This document shows, one piece after another, positions 10,743-23,290 of a DNA stretch of 64,000 bases (its first letter is position 1; each line of letters starts with the position of its first letter). This stretch comes from Platycnemis pennipes. Its lineage: Eukaryota > Arthropoda > Insecta > Odonata > Platycnemididae. The DNA is taken from assembly GCA_933228895.1 (NCBI GenBank), contig OW121850.1, forward strand, positions 30,575,773 to 30,639,772. Direction: 5' to 3'. The notes under the pieces are model-generated. The model did no database searches and had not been told where the DNA came from. It saw only the letters and a program-made list of their open reading frames with translations. Both the position numbers and the translations under genes were made by a program.

Positions 10743-11384
10743 TCAACATCCCCAACCCCCCCTTCCCCTCCCACCCCCCCCCGCCCCACCCGGCCCGCCG
10801 AAATTGAAAACGCCCTCCACTTCCTCCTCAATTTGATCCACGAAAATTTCGACACCCGCGTTGTCTGCCAAAAATGCCCCATCCCCCATTGAAAACCAGT
10901 CAACATCTTGAAAATTTTGTTCTCCCTGTCCCCCCTGATCGACCCCTACTTCGAAATTTTGATTATTGTCTTCCCCCCCCCAAAATTCCGCCCATGAACC
11001 CCAACAGTGAATTTTCTTCCGCGATAGAATCCTCGTCACCTTCACGTTCAAAATTTTGTTCAATGTTTTCCCCCCCCAAAATGTCGCCAATGAACCCCAA
11101 CAGTGAATTTTGTTCCGAGTCGTCGTCATCGTCACCTTCACGTTCAAAATTTTCTTCGCGCCCCCCACCCAAAATGCCCCCAAGAAACCCCAACATGGAA
11201 TTTTGCTCTTCGAATTGGTCCGAAATATCCGCTCCCTCCATCGAAACGACCCCACCCCCCAACCCATCCCCTCCCTCCCCCCCAACCCCAACCCCACCCA
11301 CTACCCCAACCCTACCCACTACCCCACCCCTCCCCAAAACCTCCCCCACCTCTTCCTCCTCCTCCTGCTTTCGGCAGCAGCAGC
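10743..11384 (-). CDS. Gly-rich/acidic 32-residue repeat protein, probable exon with a 1-base frameshift
   Basis: The minus-strand frame contains tandem units that begin at 11211, 11115, 11019 and 10922. The first two spacings are exactly 96 bases (32 codons) and the third is 97. Each of the first three units has the core NSLLGFxGGILGG (M for L in unit 1, D for G in unit 2). Units 1 and 2 are followed by an acidic linker with NFEREGD and then Asp/Ser or Asp/Glu. The extra base in unit 3 falls in a G9 run (10973-10981 as C). This shifts the frame from one stopping at 10963 to one stopping at 10743, so an indel or assembly error is likely. The fourth unit keeps NFQDVD but not the LLGF core, and the C-terminus is Gly-rich. 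Upstream, TCTCTCTTCCTCAG (minus, ending at 11385) is a good splice acceptor. No ATG or signal peptide is visible in this exon, so the start lies upstream. I do not recognise the family. A secreted structural or cuticle-like protein, or a peptide precursor, would fit, but this is inference. Confidence 0.5.
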
Positions 11385-11404
11385 CTGAGGAAGAGAGACG
11401 ATAG

Positions 11405-12352
11405 TCGTCACAAATATCCTAGCCAGAGTATTTATGAGCAAATTAAATTTTCATACATTTTTCGGATTATGACTCTTCAAAAACGCTCAAATTATGCTCA
11501 CGAGCATAATAAAATTATATCGCTATAGTCAATTCCTATTCCAAGTGAAAGCCACATATTATATCTACAATATTTATATAAAGCGGTAATGCCAAAAACC
11601 TCTTGGTTATTGTTTTAGCTATCTACACTGAAACCAAGCTAGAAGGATTACCGTAATTATTGTAGTGAGTAAAGTTCACATATTGGTTAAAATGTAACTT
11701 GATAAGTATTTGAAATTTAAAATAAAAAGCGTAATAATGTGCACGGTTTTTAGTATTATAGCCCTGCTAAAGCAGCATTTTCTGTAATAATTATAGGGTG
11801 TAATACTAATAGACAGAGGGCTGAATCGCCTATTTCATACTTGATGAACAAGTATACATATACAGAGGTTCCACAAAATTAATTGACGCTTTTGATAATG
11901 AATAAACACTGAGGGTCAGAATTATGTGAATTGCTGGTAAGAAATTCAATGTTTCTAAACGTACATTTTGTTCGCGAATATTTCGGAGGTGAAAACAGTG
12001 AAAATTATTTTCTTTGGAAAAAATAGGCTGCTGCAGATAAAAAGGCAAAAGTTGTTCACAAAATATTCACTACGAAGGATTGTGTACTAAGCAGAGTCAG
12101 TTGCAATGATTTAAACCTATTCGATGATGAGGTTACCTTTTTTCACACCGAGGATTTTTTTTGTTTAACCTCTGTGTGACTACTGGTTGCACTTATGAAA
12201 ATGCCGGCAAAAAATAAAATTTGGCATAAGGCAAACCGATTTCTCTATCGTAGAAAAGTATTTCTTTAGCTGAATATACTTTCGGCGAAACTATATTTGC
12301 CTTAATTTATGTGTAGAGGCTCAACTCTGTACGAAGGCTCTGTACTCTGTAC
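11405..12352. other. AT-rich sequence upstream of the repeat-protein exon
   Basis: If the 11-kb frame is an exon, this is intron or upstream sequence. No second exon could be defined by eye. Confidence 0.35.
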
Positions 12353-13253
12353 TGAGGCACAGTGCCTTTACAAAGCGTACCGGCGATTAGACAGCATTTA
12401 TTCCTTCTTTAGTAACCAAGTAGTATGCAAATGTTATTTTACGGATTGATTTAAAATATCCACTGTCGTCATGGCATTAATAGTGACACAGCGCTTGATA
12501 GAATAGATCAGTATTACACTAAAAATGATTCATCGCTCCCCTATTGATTAATTTAAATGAGTCACAACTCACAGTAAATGGTAAGAAAAAAGTAGAAAGA
12601 GGCAAAGTGCCATTAGAAAGCGTACCGGCGATTATACAGCATTTATTCCTTCTATAGTAACCAAGTAGTATGCAAATGTTATTTTACGGATTGATTTAAA
12701 ATATCCACTGTCGTCATGGCATTAATAGTGACACAGCGCTTGATAGAATAGATCAGTATTACACTAAAAATGATTCATCGCTCCCCTATTGATTAATTTA
12801 AATGAGTCACAACTCACAGTAAATGGTAAGAAAAAAGTAGAAAGAGGCAAAGTGCCATTACAAAGCGTACCGGCGATTATACAGCATTTATTCCTTCTAT
12901 AGTAACCAAGTAGTATGCAAATGTTATTTTACGGATTGATTTAAAATATCCACTGTCGTCATGGCATTAATAGTGACACAGCGCTTGATAGAATAGATCA
13001 GTATTACACTAAAAATGATTCATCGCTCCCCTATTGATTAATTTAAATGACGCACAACTCACAGTAAGTGGTAAGAAAAAAGTAGAAAGAGGCAAAGTGC
13101 CTTTACAAAGCGAACCGGCGATTAGACAGCATTTATTCCTTCTATAGTAACCAAGTAGTATGCAAATGTCATTTTACGGATTGATTGAAAATATCCACTG
13201 TCGTCATGGAATTAATAGTGACACAGTGCTTGGTAGAATGATAAATATTACTT
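12353..13253. repeat. 245-bp tandem satellite, about 3.7 copies
   Basis: The phrase AAAGCG(T/A)ACCGGCGATTA recurs at 12372, 12617, 12862 and 13107, a constant period of 245 bases. The first three units differ by only a few substitutions. The last is partial, somewhat more diverged, and fades after about 13253. The near identity means recent or homogenised amplification. No frame is conserved through the units. Confidence 0.95.
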
Positions 13254-14629
13254 ACACAATGCTCCTCCCATCTTTTCCTCACACTTTTGCCGGAGACTAT
13301 GTAGTCAAATGGTCTCTCACTAAGCATAGAGTGAAACAATGTCATAGCAACGGTTGCTACGTTCCTACGGCAAGCATTTGGGGCCATTGTTGTGTCCTCT
13401 ACCTGTCTTCTTTGCGTGATTAATCCGTTTTCAATTTCCTTATTTTAACTATTGCTCATGCCTTTTTTTAAGTTTTAAGATTACTTATAGATTTTTTGAG
13501 TAATTGATTTTTGAATCATTATCCAAATAACCGCTGCTGAGGATGAAAATTTACTAGCTTTCAGTAAACTGCATCCCAATATGCAGTACATTTTTAATAT
13601 CTGGAGCAAGACTCCATGTGGGAATACAATCGAGAATTACTTTCACGCGTAGGATTAATAATATTGCCAACCCTAAGTCGCGGTTGGCCCACGAAAAAAT
13701 ATATTTATTTCTTATTCCCACGAAAAACGTGCAATTGAGTAAAAAAATCGGATTGTGCACAACTGTATTTTTTTGATTCGTGTGTTAGACGCGTATACAT
13801 TTCAAATGTCTTCATTTGTATTGGGGATTCAGTGCAATCAACATCCATCAACAAACTCAAGCAATAAGTAAGAGAAATAGGTGGTGTCCTCGACCTTCAA
13901 TCTCCTAAATATATTTTAAAGTATCTATTTTCTGAGTGAACCTTAACGTGATATTTCTCAATTCAAACTTTAAAGTGTTTTTCCTCTATTTTCATGAAAT
14001 TCGCTGCAGTAACTGGATCTATTTATACGTTACATGCTTACGTTTTTCTTGTCTTTTCTCAAGAAATACGTTATGATAACTGTACATTTTTATCTGTCAA
14101 CCCCTTTATTTTGATGGGATATATGTGAAATCAAGCAGTGTAGAGCAGTAGCTGAGTAATATCACCAAAGGAAATAAAAAGTTGGGGTTATTTGTGCTAT
14201 GTGGAAGATTGCATAAACATGCTTGACATATATTTCACTAGAAAATATTAAGTTTCATGGTAATCGCGGACTTGTTTCGAGAAATATAATTTTACGAATT
14301 ATATTTTATTGGTGGGATATCCAAAGACTTCCAAGGAAAAGAGCAAACGAAAGCCTCGCATGTGCTAATTCTGCCAAGGAAAAATATGCTAAGGATGTGC
14401 AAGAGTCGATAAAGAAATAAATATGAAGAGATTGGTTCAAAAGAGACTTTTTGATTGAATAGCTGCATTAAACCCCTCTAAGTTTTATTCAGAGATGAGA
14501 GTGGAGTGGAAACGTAGCATCTGTCTGCACCATAATACGAGTACAGAGAATTCGACCGGCTTTATTTTAACATTTGCTGAGCATGCGTCGTGAAAATTAA
14601 AAAAAAAATCTACACCTTAGTGTGTAACA
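13254..14629. other. AT-rich sequence, nothing recognised
   Basis: Short frames only, without motifs. No RNA gene or bounded repeat seen. Confidence 0.4.
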
Positions 14630-14780
14630 TAGTTGGGAAAGTAAAAAAAAATTAACTAATTAAATTTAAAGTTAATCTCTGTAAAAAGTAACTAGTTAAA
14701 GTTAAAAGTTAATTTTCTGAAAAAGTAACTGATTAATGTTAAAGCTTTAAAAAAGTAACTTTTGTGTTAAAATTTATTTT
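14630..14780. mobile_element. Terminus of a hAT-like non-autonomous element
   Basis: TAGTTGGGAAAGT is followed by repeated AGTTAAAGTTAA and GTAACTAGTTA motifs in both orientations, the look of a hAT end with subterminal binding sites. No matching right end or target duplication was found before 15215, so only one end remains. Confidence 0.4.
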
Positions 14781-15222
14781 TTTCAGTTCCTTAGGAAAAT
14801 TGGATACTGTGTTGATACGGGCCTTAATGGCTCTCCAATTTGCCAAACAAAGCAAACACTTAAACTGTCATTGCGGTTTCTTCCATAGGTATCCATTTGT
14901 TTTAAAATATTCGAAGTGGGGCTTGTCGTTGTAATTCCATTTAGTGTCCAGAGTGTTGTTGGTCAGGTTTCCTAGTTTCTGCTGAGAGGATTCGGCGATT
15001 TTTCTCAGGTAGGTTTCCGATCCGGGATTTTTAAGTTGTCGTGAATGTAAGAATATCTGACGAACCATGGTGCGCCTGTAGTTTGCCGCAAAAGATTGTT
15101 GTGAGCGGTAGAAAGTACTTTAAGTTTAGTTTTTTATATCGATCCCCACATTGCGAGGTGAAGTATCCCTTTACAATTGTAGAATTGCAGTGGAAACGGC
15201 TTAATTACATAAAGAGTAGAGT

Positions 15223-15653
15223 CAGTGGCGTAGCGAGGGGGGGTCTGGGGGGTCCGGACCCCCCCCGAAATATTAAGACATATAAAAAAATTAATTAAGC
15301 ATGGAGCAGGGGAAAGTCTACAAATAATAAATTATCATACCATTGTTAAAAAAGGTTTGTCCTTTTGTTTAAATAATAAATTAATCAACGATACGTTAGG
15401 GCTCGGCCGTTCGGGTAGTGTAATGGCGGTGTTTGTATAGCTGGCCGAGTTTCGACTGTGGACCGTCTACTGCCTAGTTTGCACTCCAGCCACATTAAAA
15501 AATGAAGTTTTTTCGATTATGAAAAGTTTTAAAATTAGTTAAAAACCCTCTACTTGCAATTAGTACCCTGTTTTTCAAAAATGTTCCCAGGGACCCCCCT
15601 GGTTTTGGACCCCCCCCCCCCCCCCCCGAACGAAATACCTGGCTACGCCACTG
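15223..15653. mobile_element. 431-bp MITE, hAT-type, with perfect 8-bp target duplication
   Basis: The left end is CAGTGGCGTAGCGAGGGG and the reversed right end CAGTGGCGTAGCCAGG. AGTAGAGT flanks it exactly on both sides (15215-15222 and 15654-15661), as expected for hAT. Just inside the ends are long G/C runs, including 18 consecutive C at 15610-15627. No coding capacity. An internal CTCGGCC/GGCCGAG inverted pair lies at about 15401-15449. Confidence 0.92.
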
Positions 15654-15713
15654 AGTAGAGTGCTGGGGGTGTGCCTGCTCACCCTCTTTTGCGATTCACT
15701 GGGGGCTTGACTG

Positions 15714-15874
15714 TATTGACGACGCGATGTCGCCGAGAGGCATACGTAGATTGGCGCATTGTGACATACGTTAGTTTGAATTAACCTCTCCCTCTCGTTA
15801 TTCGTCATAGATTTTTTGGGGGCCATTCTTTCTTGGCTTTAACTATGTAATACTGACGACACGATGTCGCCGAG
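15714..15874 (+). repeat. Direct duplication, 137 bp apart
   Basis: Bases 15714-15737 and 15851-15874 both read TA(T/C)TGACGAC(G/A)CGATGTCG followed by CCGAG, and GGCATAC follows each. No gene is associated. Confidence 0.6.
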
Positions 15875-18661
15875 TAAGGCATACAAGCCCTCCAGTGCAT
15901 TGTCTCCGCGTGGTTTCGTATTTTCTTGTTTTGTATGTTCTTAAACTTTGGCGGTCACTCCCCTTCGCCCCGCTTTTGTTTGGATGTATTCGTCTCGGCC
16001 TATTGCATTCAAAAACAACTACCGTTGCATTCATTTTCTCTATGTCTGTTGGGTTGGGCTTGCTACAATATTGAAATTCATTTTATATTACATTCCGTAT
16101 TTGAAATGATAGGACTTTATTTTTGATCTGTATAACTTTCATGTTTTTCTTCATGTGTAACAGAAACGTTTGCACAATTTCATTTTGTTAAAAAAATTAT
16201 TGAATCTCATTCCATATCTGCCTTTCGTATTTGAATATGTTAGATAGATTTATCAGGATATTTTCCCAAGATTATTGAATTTCCTTATACCCACATGCGT
16301 TATTAACATGTTAAGGTTCCTTTTATTTTATTGTCCATTCCTACAACCCTTTTTGTCTTCGTGTCTTGCTAAGCTCTTTCTTTCTCACAATTCAATTATT
16401 TTGTTTGATGAACATCCATTGCATAAATTGCGTAAATGCAATGCATTCTTTTTCAAACTTTGTAAAGCAGGTTTCTCTTGTATCGTGAAATTCCTCACGT
16501 ATTTTCCCCAATAATCCTATTTTCTCCATTTCCGAGCCGCAGCGATAAATTCAACTTAGGTATTCCCAATAACAGTGAAAGACTTCGGATCCACCTCTTT
16601 TAACTTTACCATGCTATTTTATTTTTGAATTAATTTATTTTTTGCTTTTGGATTGTTTTTTTTTTTTCCCTTGTTTCCAAATTATCGATTTTAATTTCCT
16701 TCACAAGTAGCATACATTTTCTTATTTTCTTTTACATCTTTTCGTATTCGTTAGACTTATAAAAACGTGACTGGTCATGGAGCAGAGTGGGGTTCAGCAC
16801 GAACTTCGCGTGTTTAATCTAGAGCTGTCTTGGAAAACGCTCGATCGCAGCTACTTGGAAAGGTATTGATCTATCCTCATTACCACCCAGCTCACACCGT
16901 TCCTTCATTTCATCTTTCGTGAACATTTAAATTATTCGTCTTATGTTCTCAGCGTAGGAAACATGGTCCATTTTCGATAATTTTTTTATTACCCTCGAAA
17001 ACACTTTTATTTCTTGCCGTAGAGTATAAAAATTAAATTCAGTTGGAACCATCTTTTGCTTGACTGACTTTCATTGACACCCATCGCATTCCAAATTTTA
17101 TATTTTAGCTTTCCCTGTCGTCAGTCATGATTCGGATATCGCCATATTTCTACATAGCATGTGCATTGAAAAGGGTGAGCAAGGGTGCGCGGCAGGTGGT
17201 AACTTCGCATTAATACATGTATTATCGTCAGTGACAATACTTCTGTATTTGTATTTATTACATTATTGTTTCACAAGAAGTTTCGAATTCGTTGATCTCT
17301 GCTATGTAAGACTCAGAATGGGTATAAAATGCACACTTTATTAAACCTTGTGACTTCTCGCTTTTCCTTTCGTGTCCTCTCGTGCACTGTTCTCCCATGC
17401 TACGAAAATTACAGCCCGATCCAATCAGGCGGCTACCAAATGGTGGATCGTCCAGCATTCCAACGTTAATTATCGTATAACTACTATTCCTGAGCTCTAT
17501 ATCTGTGTTCACAAACATCGGAATCTATTCTTTTCATAAAATCACGCTTCCACCAAGTTTCAAATGGAATCATTTTATTTCAATCAAGGTATTTAAGACA
17601 GGAATTTTTTTAAACATTAATGGACAATTTTTTCATCTTCTGAATCTAATAGGGTCCCCAAATGACCGAAACACATTCTCGGTCGCATTTTGGAGGAGTC
17701 TTTCTTGCCATATTTTCCTGATATTAGCACTTTCTTCATGATATTGTGATTCCTTTGCCCCGACCATACATGGCCTCCTTCAGTTTTTACCAGCACTCAG
17801 ACGTCAACGATTTGCTTTCTTTTTACTTTCTGCTGAACAACATGAAACTTTTATTTCTTTCCATGCCAGCAAAAGAACGATACCGCGGTGTACTCTTCGG
17901 GCGTTGCTGATCATATTTCCACGCTACCGGCTTGGCCCCTCTATTTGGAAATAAAGCCGTGCATTTGTGCATACTTCGTCACCGTGATGCCCATACACAG
18001 CAATAAAATGCAAGAGCTACTTACCTAAATGCCAGTTCTTACCATATGTTTAATATTACCTTATTAAAATTTTCATAATCGGGCAGTAAAACTTAAGAAA
18101 ATAATGAGTTAATTTTCCTTTGAATTTCATGCCAATGGTATCTTTTTCAACAACTTTTTCCGCTTCATTCCTCAGAGTTATTTAGGTCCTTACAATTGTT
18201 TAAAATAATAACTGATTAGTTTCACCTATTTTGATAGGTTTATCCGTCTCAGAGCCGATATTTCAAGCATCTCGATGCAGCTGTGTACATGCAATCGTTT
18301 AAAAACACACATTCTTCTAAAATATTTGCAATTTTATGCCATGAATTGCCATGAATTAATTAATCGTGCGGCTAAATAGTATTGTGCATATCTTTTACCT
18401 CCTTAACATTATGGTACTCAACAATGTCCATCAAATTTGGCACCTCTTCTCGATATACTTTCAACATCATCTTCTCAAAAGAGAAATAATCGGTCTATTA
18501 AACCTACAAATAAAATGTTTCTTTTTTGATACTTACCCCATTGATTTCTCGATCAATTTCCCGAGGGAATTTTGCACGCGCCTTGCATGATCAGTATTAA
18601 CTGATCAGGCCCTAGCAATGTATTTTTTTCTGTTGTTAATACATCAACTAACATAACTATA
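15875..18661. other. AT-rich, T-rich intergenic stretch
   Basis: Nothing longer than about 86 codons is open and no frame shows a family motif. A perfect TGATCAGT / ACTGATCA palindrome with a 4-base spacer lies at 18588-18607. Confidence 0.45.
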
Positions 18662-18848
18662 TCGTAGAATTGGTTTGACGCAGCCCTCAACTCGATTCTT
18701 TAATCGGTCAAACTTTTCATATTAACGTAATTCCGCTCTTTTAAATCCTTCACGATCTGTTTCATGTATCTCATACGAGACCTTCCTTTGCCGCTCTTCC
18801 TGTTCACTTTTCCCTCGACGATCGTCTTCATCAGGCCATCGTGTCTCT
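18662..18848 (-). pseudogene. RTE-like 3' fragment
   Basis: Minus-strand reading HDGLMKTIVEGKV, then GKGRSRMRYMKQIVKDLKE and RIELRAASNQF, the C-terminal tail of the RTE-like family seen at 44.2 and 46.3 kb. One internal stop is present near the end. The 5' edge lies within about six bases of the equivalent point in the 46.3-kb copy. Confidence 0.85.
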
Positions 18849-18852
18849 TTGA

Positions 18853-21030
18853 GCCTATAAAAAGGAAATCAAATGGTATTCCCCAAGATATATTCCAATA
18901 CAGAGAAATACCAAGTTACTTATAATTATATTTAATCAGTTTAATTCACGCTTACGTCTACTCTGTGGTCATATTTTGAGGTACGGTCTTAATTTTGTCT
19001 TTGCCTATGGTATACTGCGCATTATACTTAGATTGGAATCTCCCCCCAGTTTTGACAGAAAGAATGATTAGTTACAGTTAAGATGATTTGTCGGTGTCTC
19101 ACATCCACTATTGTATAAACTTCTTTCCAGATAGATGACCGTATGATCAGCAGATAATTATATACTTTTGAAGAAAATGATTGAAGATTATAATATTAAA
19201 CTATCGCTTAATCTCGCACTAAAATAAAAGAAATCTACGGCCTACAACAATTTTATTTCCAAGGACTCATAAATTAGCTGTTTTTTTTAGTATTTTAATG
19301 ATACATTTACTGTCAACAATTCAATCAATACATCCTTGGAATGATACCTAATTACTACTTATATTACGGAAAATATAAAGAAATATATTTTGATCTCAAA
19401 GAAGTCACAATAATAGATTTCCTTAGAAATCCTCTTAGATCAATTACGTCAATATTGTATACATACACTAAGGAAACAACAAAAATATTTCTTTCCATTT
19501 ATAGATCCAGATAAGCTATAAATAGCTTATCAGCAGGTTCCTATATTTAACTCATTATAATTACAAAATAAAATTCGTGTGAACAACATATATCCAAAAC
19601 AAATACCTTTTGTTCACTATTTCGTGAGTAGGTATAATATTTGAATTGGTGGAGAATATTGAAACAGTCAGCAATCTATATAATTACCATTCTAAGAGCC
19701 ATATTTTTATTTTTTTAACTTCACTTTGGTGTTTAAAGTTTTTAAATTATTTCAAAGAATTTGAAGAAGTTTAAAGAATATTGACAAAAAGGAATCCATT
19801 TAAGCCTTAAATAATTTTACACATAATAATACTTTATATGGATAGTTGAGTCTAACTTCCGATACATTTGTTTATTTTATTTAGATTAAGTGTTGAGGAA
19901 AATGGCTTCTAAACTTCTCTCGTGTGTCTTCCAATCATACTATATGCGATTTATGCGCCCCCTGAAGAGCGACATTTTTCGGATGAAAATGAAATCCTTT
20001 GAAGTCACGTGAAACGGTCGGAAGTATATTTCAAAGCTCACGCTAGGAGCTTTGCATTGGACATATTCGGCAAAGAAATTCGCGTCGAGCGATAAAATAG
20101 ATGTGCGCCTTCACTGCTCTATAAGGTGCCGCTTGGATATGGTAATCGAATGCTTCGTACCTGCGTTGATGTAGACGTGGCTCCTTGAGGAACGCCGAGG
20201 AGTTCTTGAGAGACGATACTCACAACTGCCCGCCTTGGGACCTCGGATCTTTAATTGGCCGTCAGATCGCCTGTCAACTCTAAGGAATGCGTTTTTTTTT
20301 TTTTTACTGATTCCAGTCGGGAGCAATGCATCCATGTTATCATTCCATCCGGAACGGACATTAATTTTACGTCTGAAAGACGCGGAGACACCTAAGCAAC
20401 GTGGAAGAAAAGAAGGGCGGCTTGCTTTAATTTCTGCCTAACTGGTACAATCGCGCATATAAATTCCCGATGCTTCTCATTCAAAAATAAAATATAACTT
20501 GGAAACAACCGCAGCTATAGTTAAAGAAAATTAATGAATATTCGCATTTATTCTCTATTATCGTATAGGGGAAGGCAGTAATAAAAATTATAATGGAATT
20601 ATATGTGAACTAAAATTGATGAATGAAGTTGTTATAATGTTCATACTTAACCTTACTTGGCCTATAAGAAAAGGAGCCATTACCTGACATTTGTTGCCTT
20701 TTGAAAAAGCTTAGTTGAGAAACTCTAGAACCTAGGTTTTCGGCGAGGTTGAATATACTTGAAACATTCAAAGCCAATTAAAGCAAATCTGACACTACGG
20801 ACATATTTCTACCCCCAAACTTCTGTCTGTCCATCACGACAAATAGAAGTGTCAAATTCAGAGAGATGAACACTTGGAACGAGAGATACAAGATTTATAA
20901 TTTCCCGCATACAATGCAAGACTAGAACGCAAACAAATTTAAATTCTTTCACATAGATTACACAACATACTTCATTATTGATTGATTAAAATTTATTTAT
21001 CAGCAGTAAGTCAACTTCACGGCTTGTAGC
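18853..21030. other. AT-rich sequence with one perfect palindrome
   Basis: No gene is supported. GATAAGCTAT / ATAGCTTATC with a 2-base centre forms a perfect palindrome at 19510-19531. Around 19960-20440 the sequence is less AT-rich but has no recognisable frame. Confidence 0.45.
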
Positions 21031-21096
21031 CATCCACTTCCTGCCACACACTACTGTGGCATGACGCGGACGGCTCGTAGGTTAAGAGGTACATCT

Positions 21097-21540
21097 ACAT
21101 CTACATATTACCCTGCAAACCACCATAAATGTGTGTGTCAGGGAGTGAATTCTCACCAAACATGCACTATATATCATGCATAAAAAAGGATTAGTATTTA
21201 TATACTGTTCTAAACTTCACTATTTAAAAAAAGATAAAAATATCAAAGCAAATATGCAAAAACATGCTGTTAGTTGGGTTAGCTTAAAGTCCTTATACCA
21301 ACATGCAACTCCTATGCTGTCAATTGATACACTCTTATTGGATAAATTTACCGCTATTCATATCCCTGATTGTTCGAGGAAAAAAGGACATTTTGATTCT
21401 GTCAGTTCGGAAAAAAATTTCTCTATTTTTTTGATTATGGTCCAGTCTACCATATTAAGCTGGGGTTCACAAAATATTTTTAACGTCATCAGTGAAAATA
21501 TAATCTTGGAATTTATTTAGGAGAGTAAGTCTAATGCGAG
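21097..21540 (-). pseudogene. CR1/Jockey-like LINE 3' fragment
   Basis: On the minus strand it encodes the characteristic C-terminal FFPRTIRDMNSG motif, followed by a decayed 3' region and the terminal hairpin (CCCTGACACACACATTTATG) and TGTAGATGTAGATGTA tail at the low-coordinate end. It is close to the copy at 26995-27600 over most of its length. Confidence 0.75.
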
Positions 21541-21950
21541 GATAGTGTAATAGGTACGAGGATACAGTGATAGGTATGTGTATTGCATAAGATGACTGCA
21601 GGCGATAAAAGTTCTAAGGTGACTCAACAATCGCAAACAACTTGAAATGAAGCTAATTATGTATTTGATGCTTAGTGCGCTGTAAAATGAGTATAAATAG
21701 GTATTGTTTTTGCGTTACGAAATAAAAAATATTGAGCCCATATTTACGATTTATTTGGGTGAATTGGGTTATGAGGCAAGTTTATGCTATTTTCGATTGA
21801 GTCAAAACTGCGTGAGAACGTTATGACACTTGTGATTTCACGACACATTATTTCCGATCGAATGCATCAGTTCTAATCAGTGACGCATGATATCCGGGAA
21901 AGAACATGATAGAAAGCTATTAAGAATATCTTAACACGTGTATCAAAATT

Positions 21951-22062
21951 CGGTGCGGTGGATTGGCCTACCGGCTGTAGTGTTAGGTAGGTACTTGATC
22001 GTTACTCCGTGTTCAAATCTGGGCTTTACCTCAATACATCCCTTGGAATATTCAAGGGATGT
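21951..22062 (+). repeat. tRNA-like SINE head followed by a palindrome
   Basis: A tRNA-like stretch with a B-box-like GTGTTCAAATCTGGG at 22010-22024 is followed by a 10-bp inverted repeat, ACATCCCTTG / CAAGGGATGT, around a 7-base loop (22036-22062). No clean cloverleaf can be drawn, so it is not called a tRNA gene. Confidence 0.35.
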
Positions 22063-22767
22063 GATTTTGTTTGTTCGAAATCTTTATATCCAACCGCAAG
22101 CGATGACGGGAAATAATTTATAGCCTTCTTTCATTCGCAGCAGGGTTTTAAATCAAACCGGCGAGGGGGACTGAGCTGAAGCCTTAAATAGTAGATTAAT
22201 CACCTTTCATTCAAATTACACCCTGCGAATCCTTCATAAATAAATTATCCCGGCGAGCGAATTTAAAAGTGGACAATCTTAACGGGGGTATTTTCAAACG
22301 CGGAAGCAAAGCAGCTATCCCTCGTCTAAAAAAAATTATACAATCCCTCCAGTCACCTAATTTAGTCTCTTGCCTCTCTCTTCATTTGTTATACTCTTCA
22401 CTTGAACCTCATTTCATTAATTGTGTCCCGAGATTTCTTTCCCTATCTTTCTCTATTTTATGTCAAGAATTATAAAGTGTTGGCATAGTGTTGTAGTAGA
22501 ATTGGATTTATTTTAAAAGGAATGCGGATAATCATGGCCTCGATCTTGAACTTTTTGATTTAACTTATGTCAGAGAGAACGTGATCTCCGTTCTTCATTT
22601 TTCGCACAGCACATCAAATCACTTATCACATTCAGTGGAGCAAAAGTTATAGACGGTTATTGTTAACCCTGCGCTATTCTATGGGTAAGCGTTAACGATA
22701 AAGATTGCGATAGAGCGAAAGATGCATCCGTGATTCCACTCTATTTGAGCGCAACTATCAAGGAGAG
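22063..22767. other. Intergenic sequence, nothing recognised
   Basis: Only short chance frames are visible. Confidence 0.4.
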
Positions 22768-23290
22768 ATGTCCTTTTCACTGATTAGGTGTCATCGGGAG
22801 TATAAATGGAGAATTTGCGACCCTACGAACAAATATTTAACATGGGAATTGAAAAGGAACCATAGATTAAAGGCGCGTTTCGTAACGAATTCCTGTGACC
22901 CCACAGAAAGTATCACGCGGCAATTCAAGAAAAAACTTGGCTTGGAAATAGTAGAGACTAAGAAGGTAGTTTGTTAGATTAAAGTTGCTTGAATATTTCA
23001 AATCATATGAGTTCGATGCTAATACAGCAGATATATTTTAACCTCCGCACTGCATCAGCAAGACAAATAGAATATTCAACAGAGACAAATTGTCCGACCG
23101 AGGGATGTAAGATTATATTTTCCACCAAAGAATGCAAAACTCCAACTCAGTAATAGTATAATTATTTTAAAATACAATGAATCATTCTTTATTTAACTTA
23201 TTTAAATTTTCCTTTTTTTGCAATATGTAATTTTCACCGATGGTAACCTTCTATCCCCTGCCACACGCTCTGCCACGCTCCTCAGAGGAT
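22768..23290 (+). pseudogene. CR1/Jockey-like LINE, C-terminal and 3' end
   Basis: The 69-codon frame from 22768 reads CDPTNKYLTWELKRNHRLKA, then RFVTNSCDPTESITRQFKKK. This resembles the segment downstream of the reverse transcriptase in CR1/Jockey LINEs (family pattern DP...LE.VQRRAARFV...). Decayed sequence follows, ending in the family 3' hairpin CCCCTGCCACACGCTC at 23253-23290. The same order occurs at 45.8-46.16 kb. Frames break after 22977. Confidence 0.65.

Noticed and set aside
10874..11404. 176-codon proline-rich plus-strand frame
   Set aside because: It is the complement of the G-rich repeat gene. The minus-strand frame has the more protein-like periodic hydrophobic/acidic pattern.
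12353..13253. CRISPR array
   Set aside because: The repeats are 245-base units without unique spacers, and the genome is eukaryotic.
21951..22020. Functional tRNA gene
   Set aside because: A B-box-like sequence is present but acceptor and anticodon stems do not pair.
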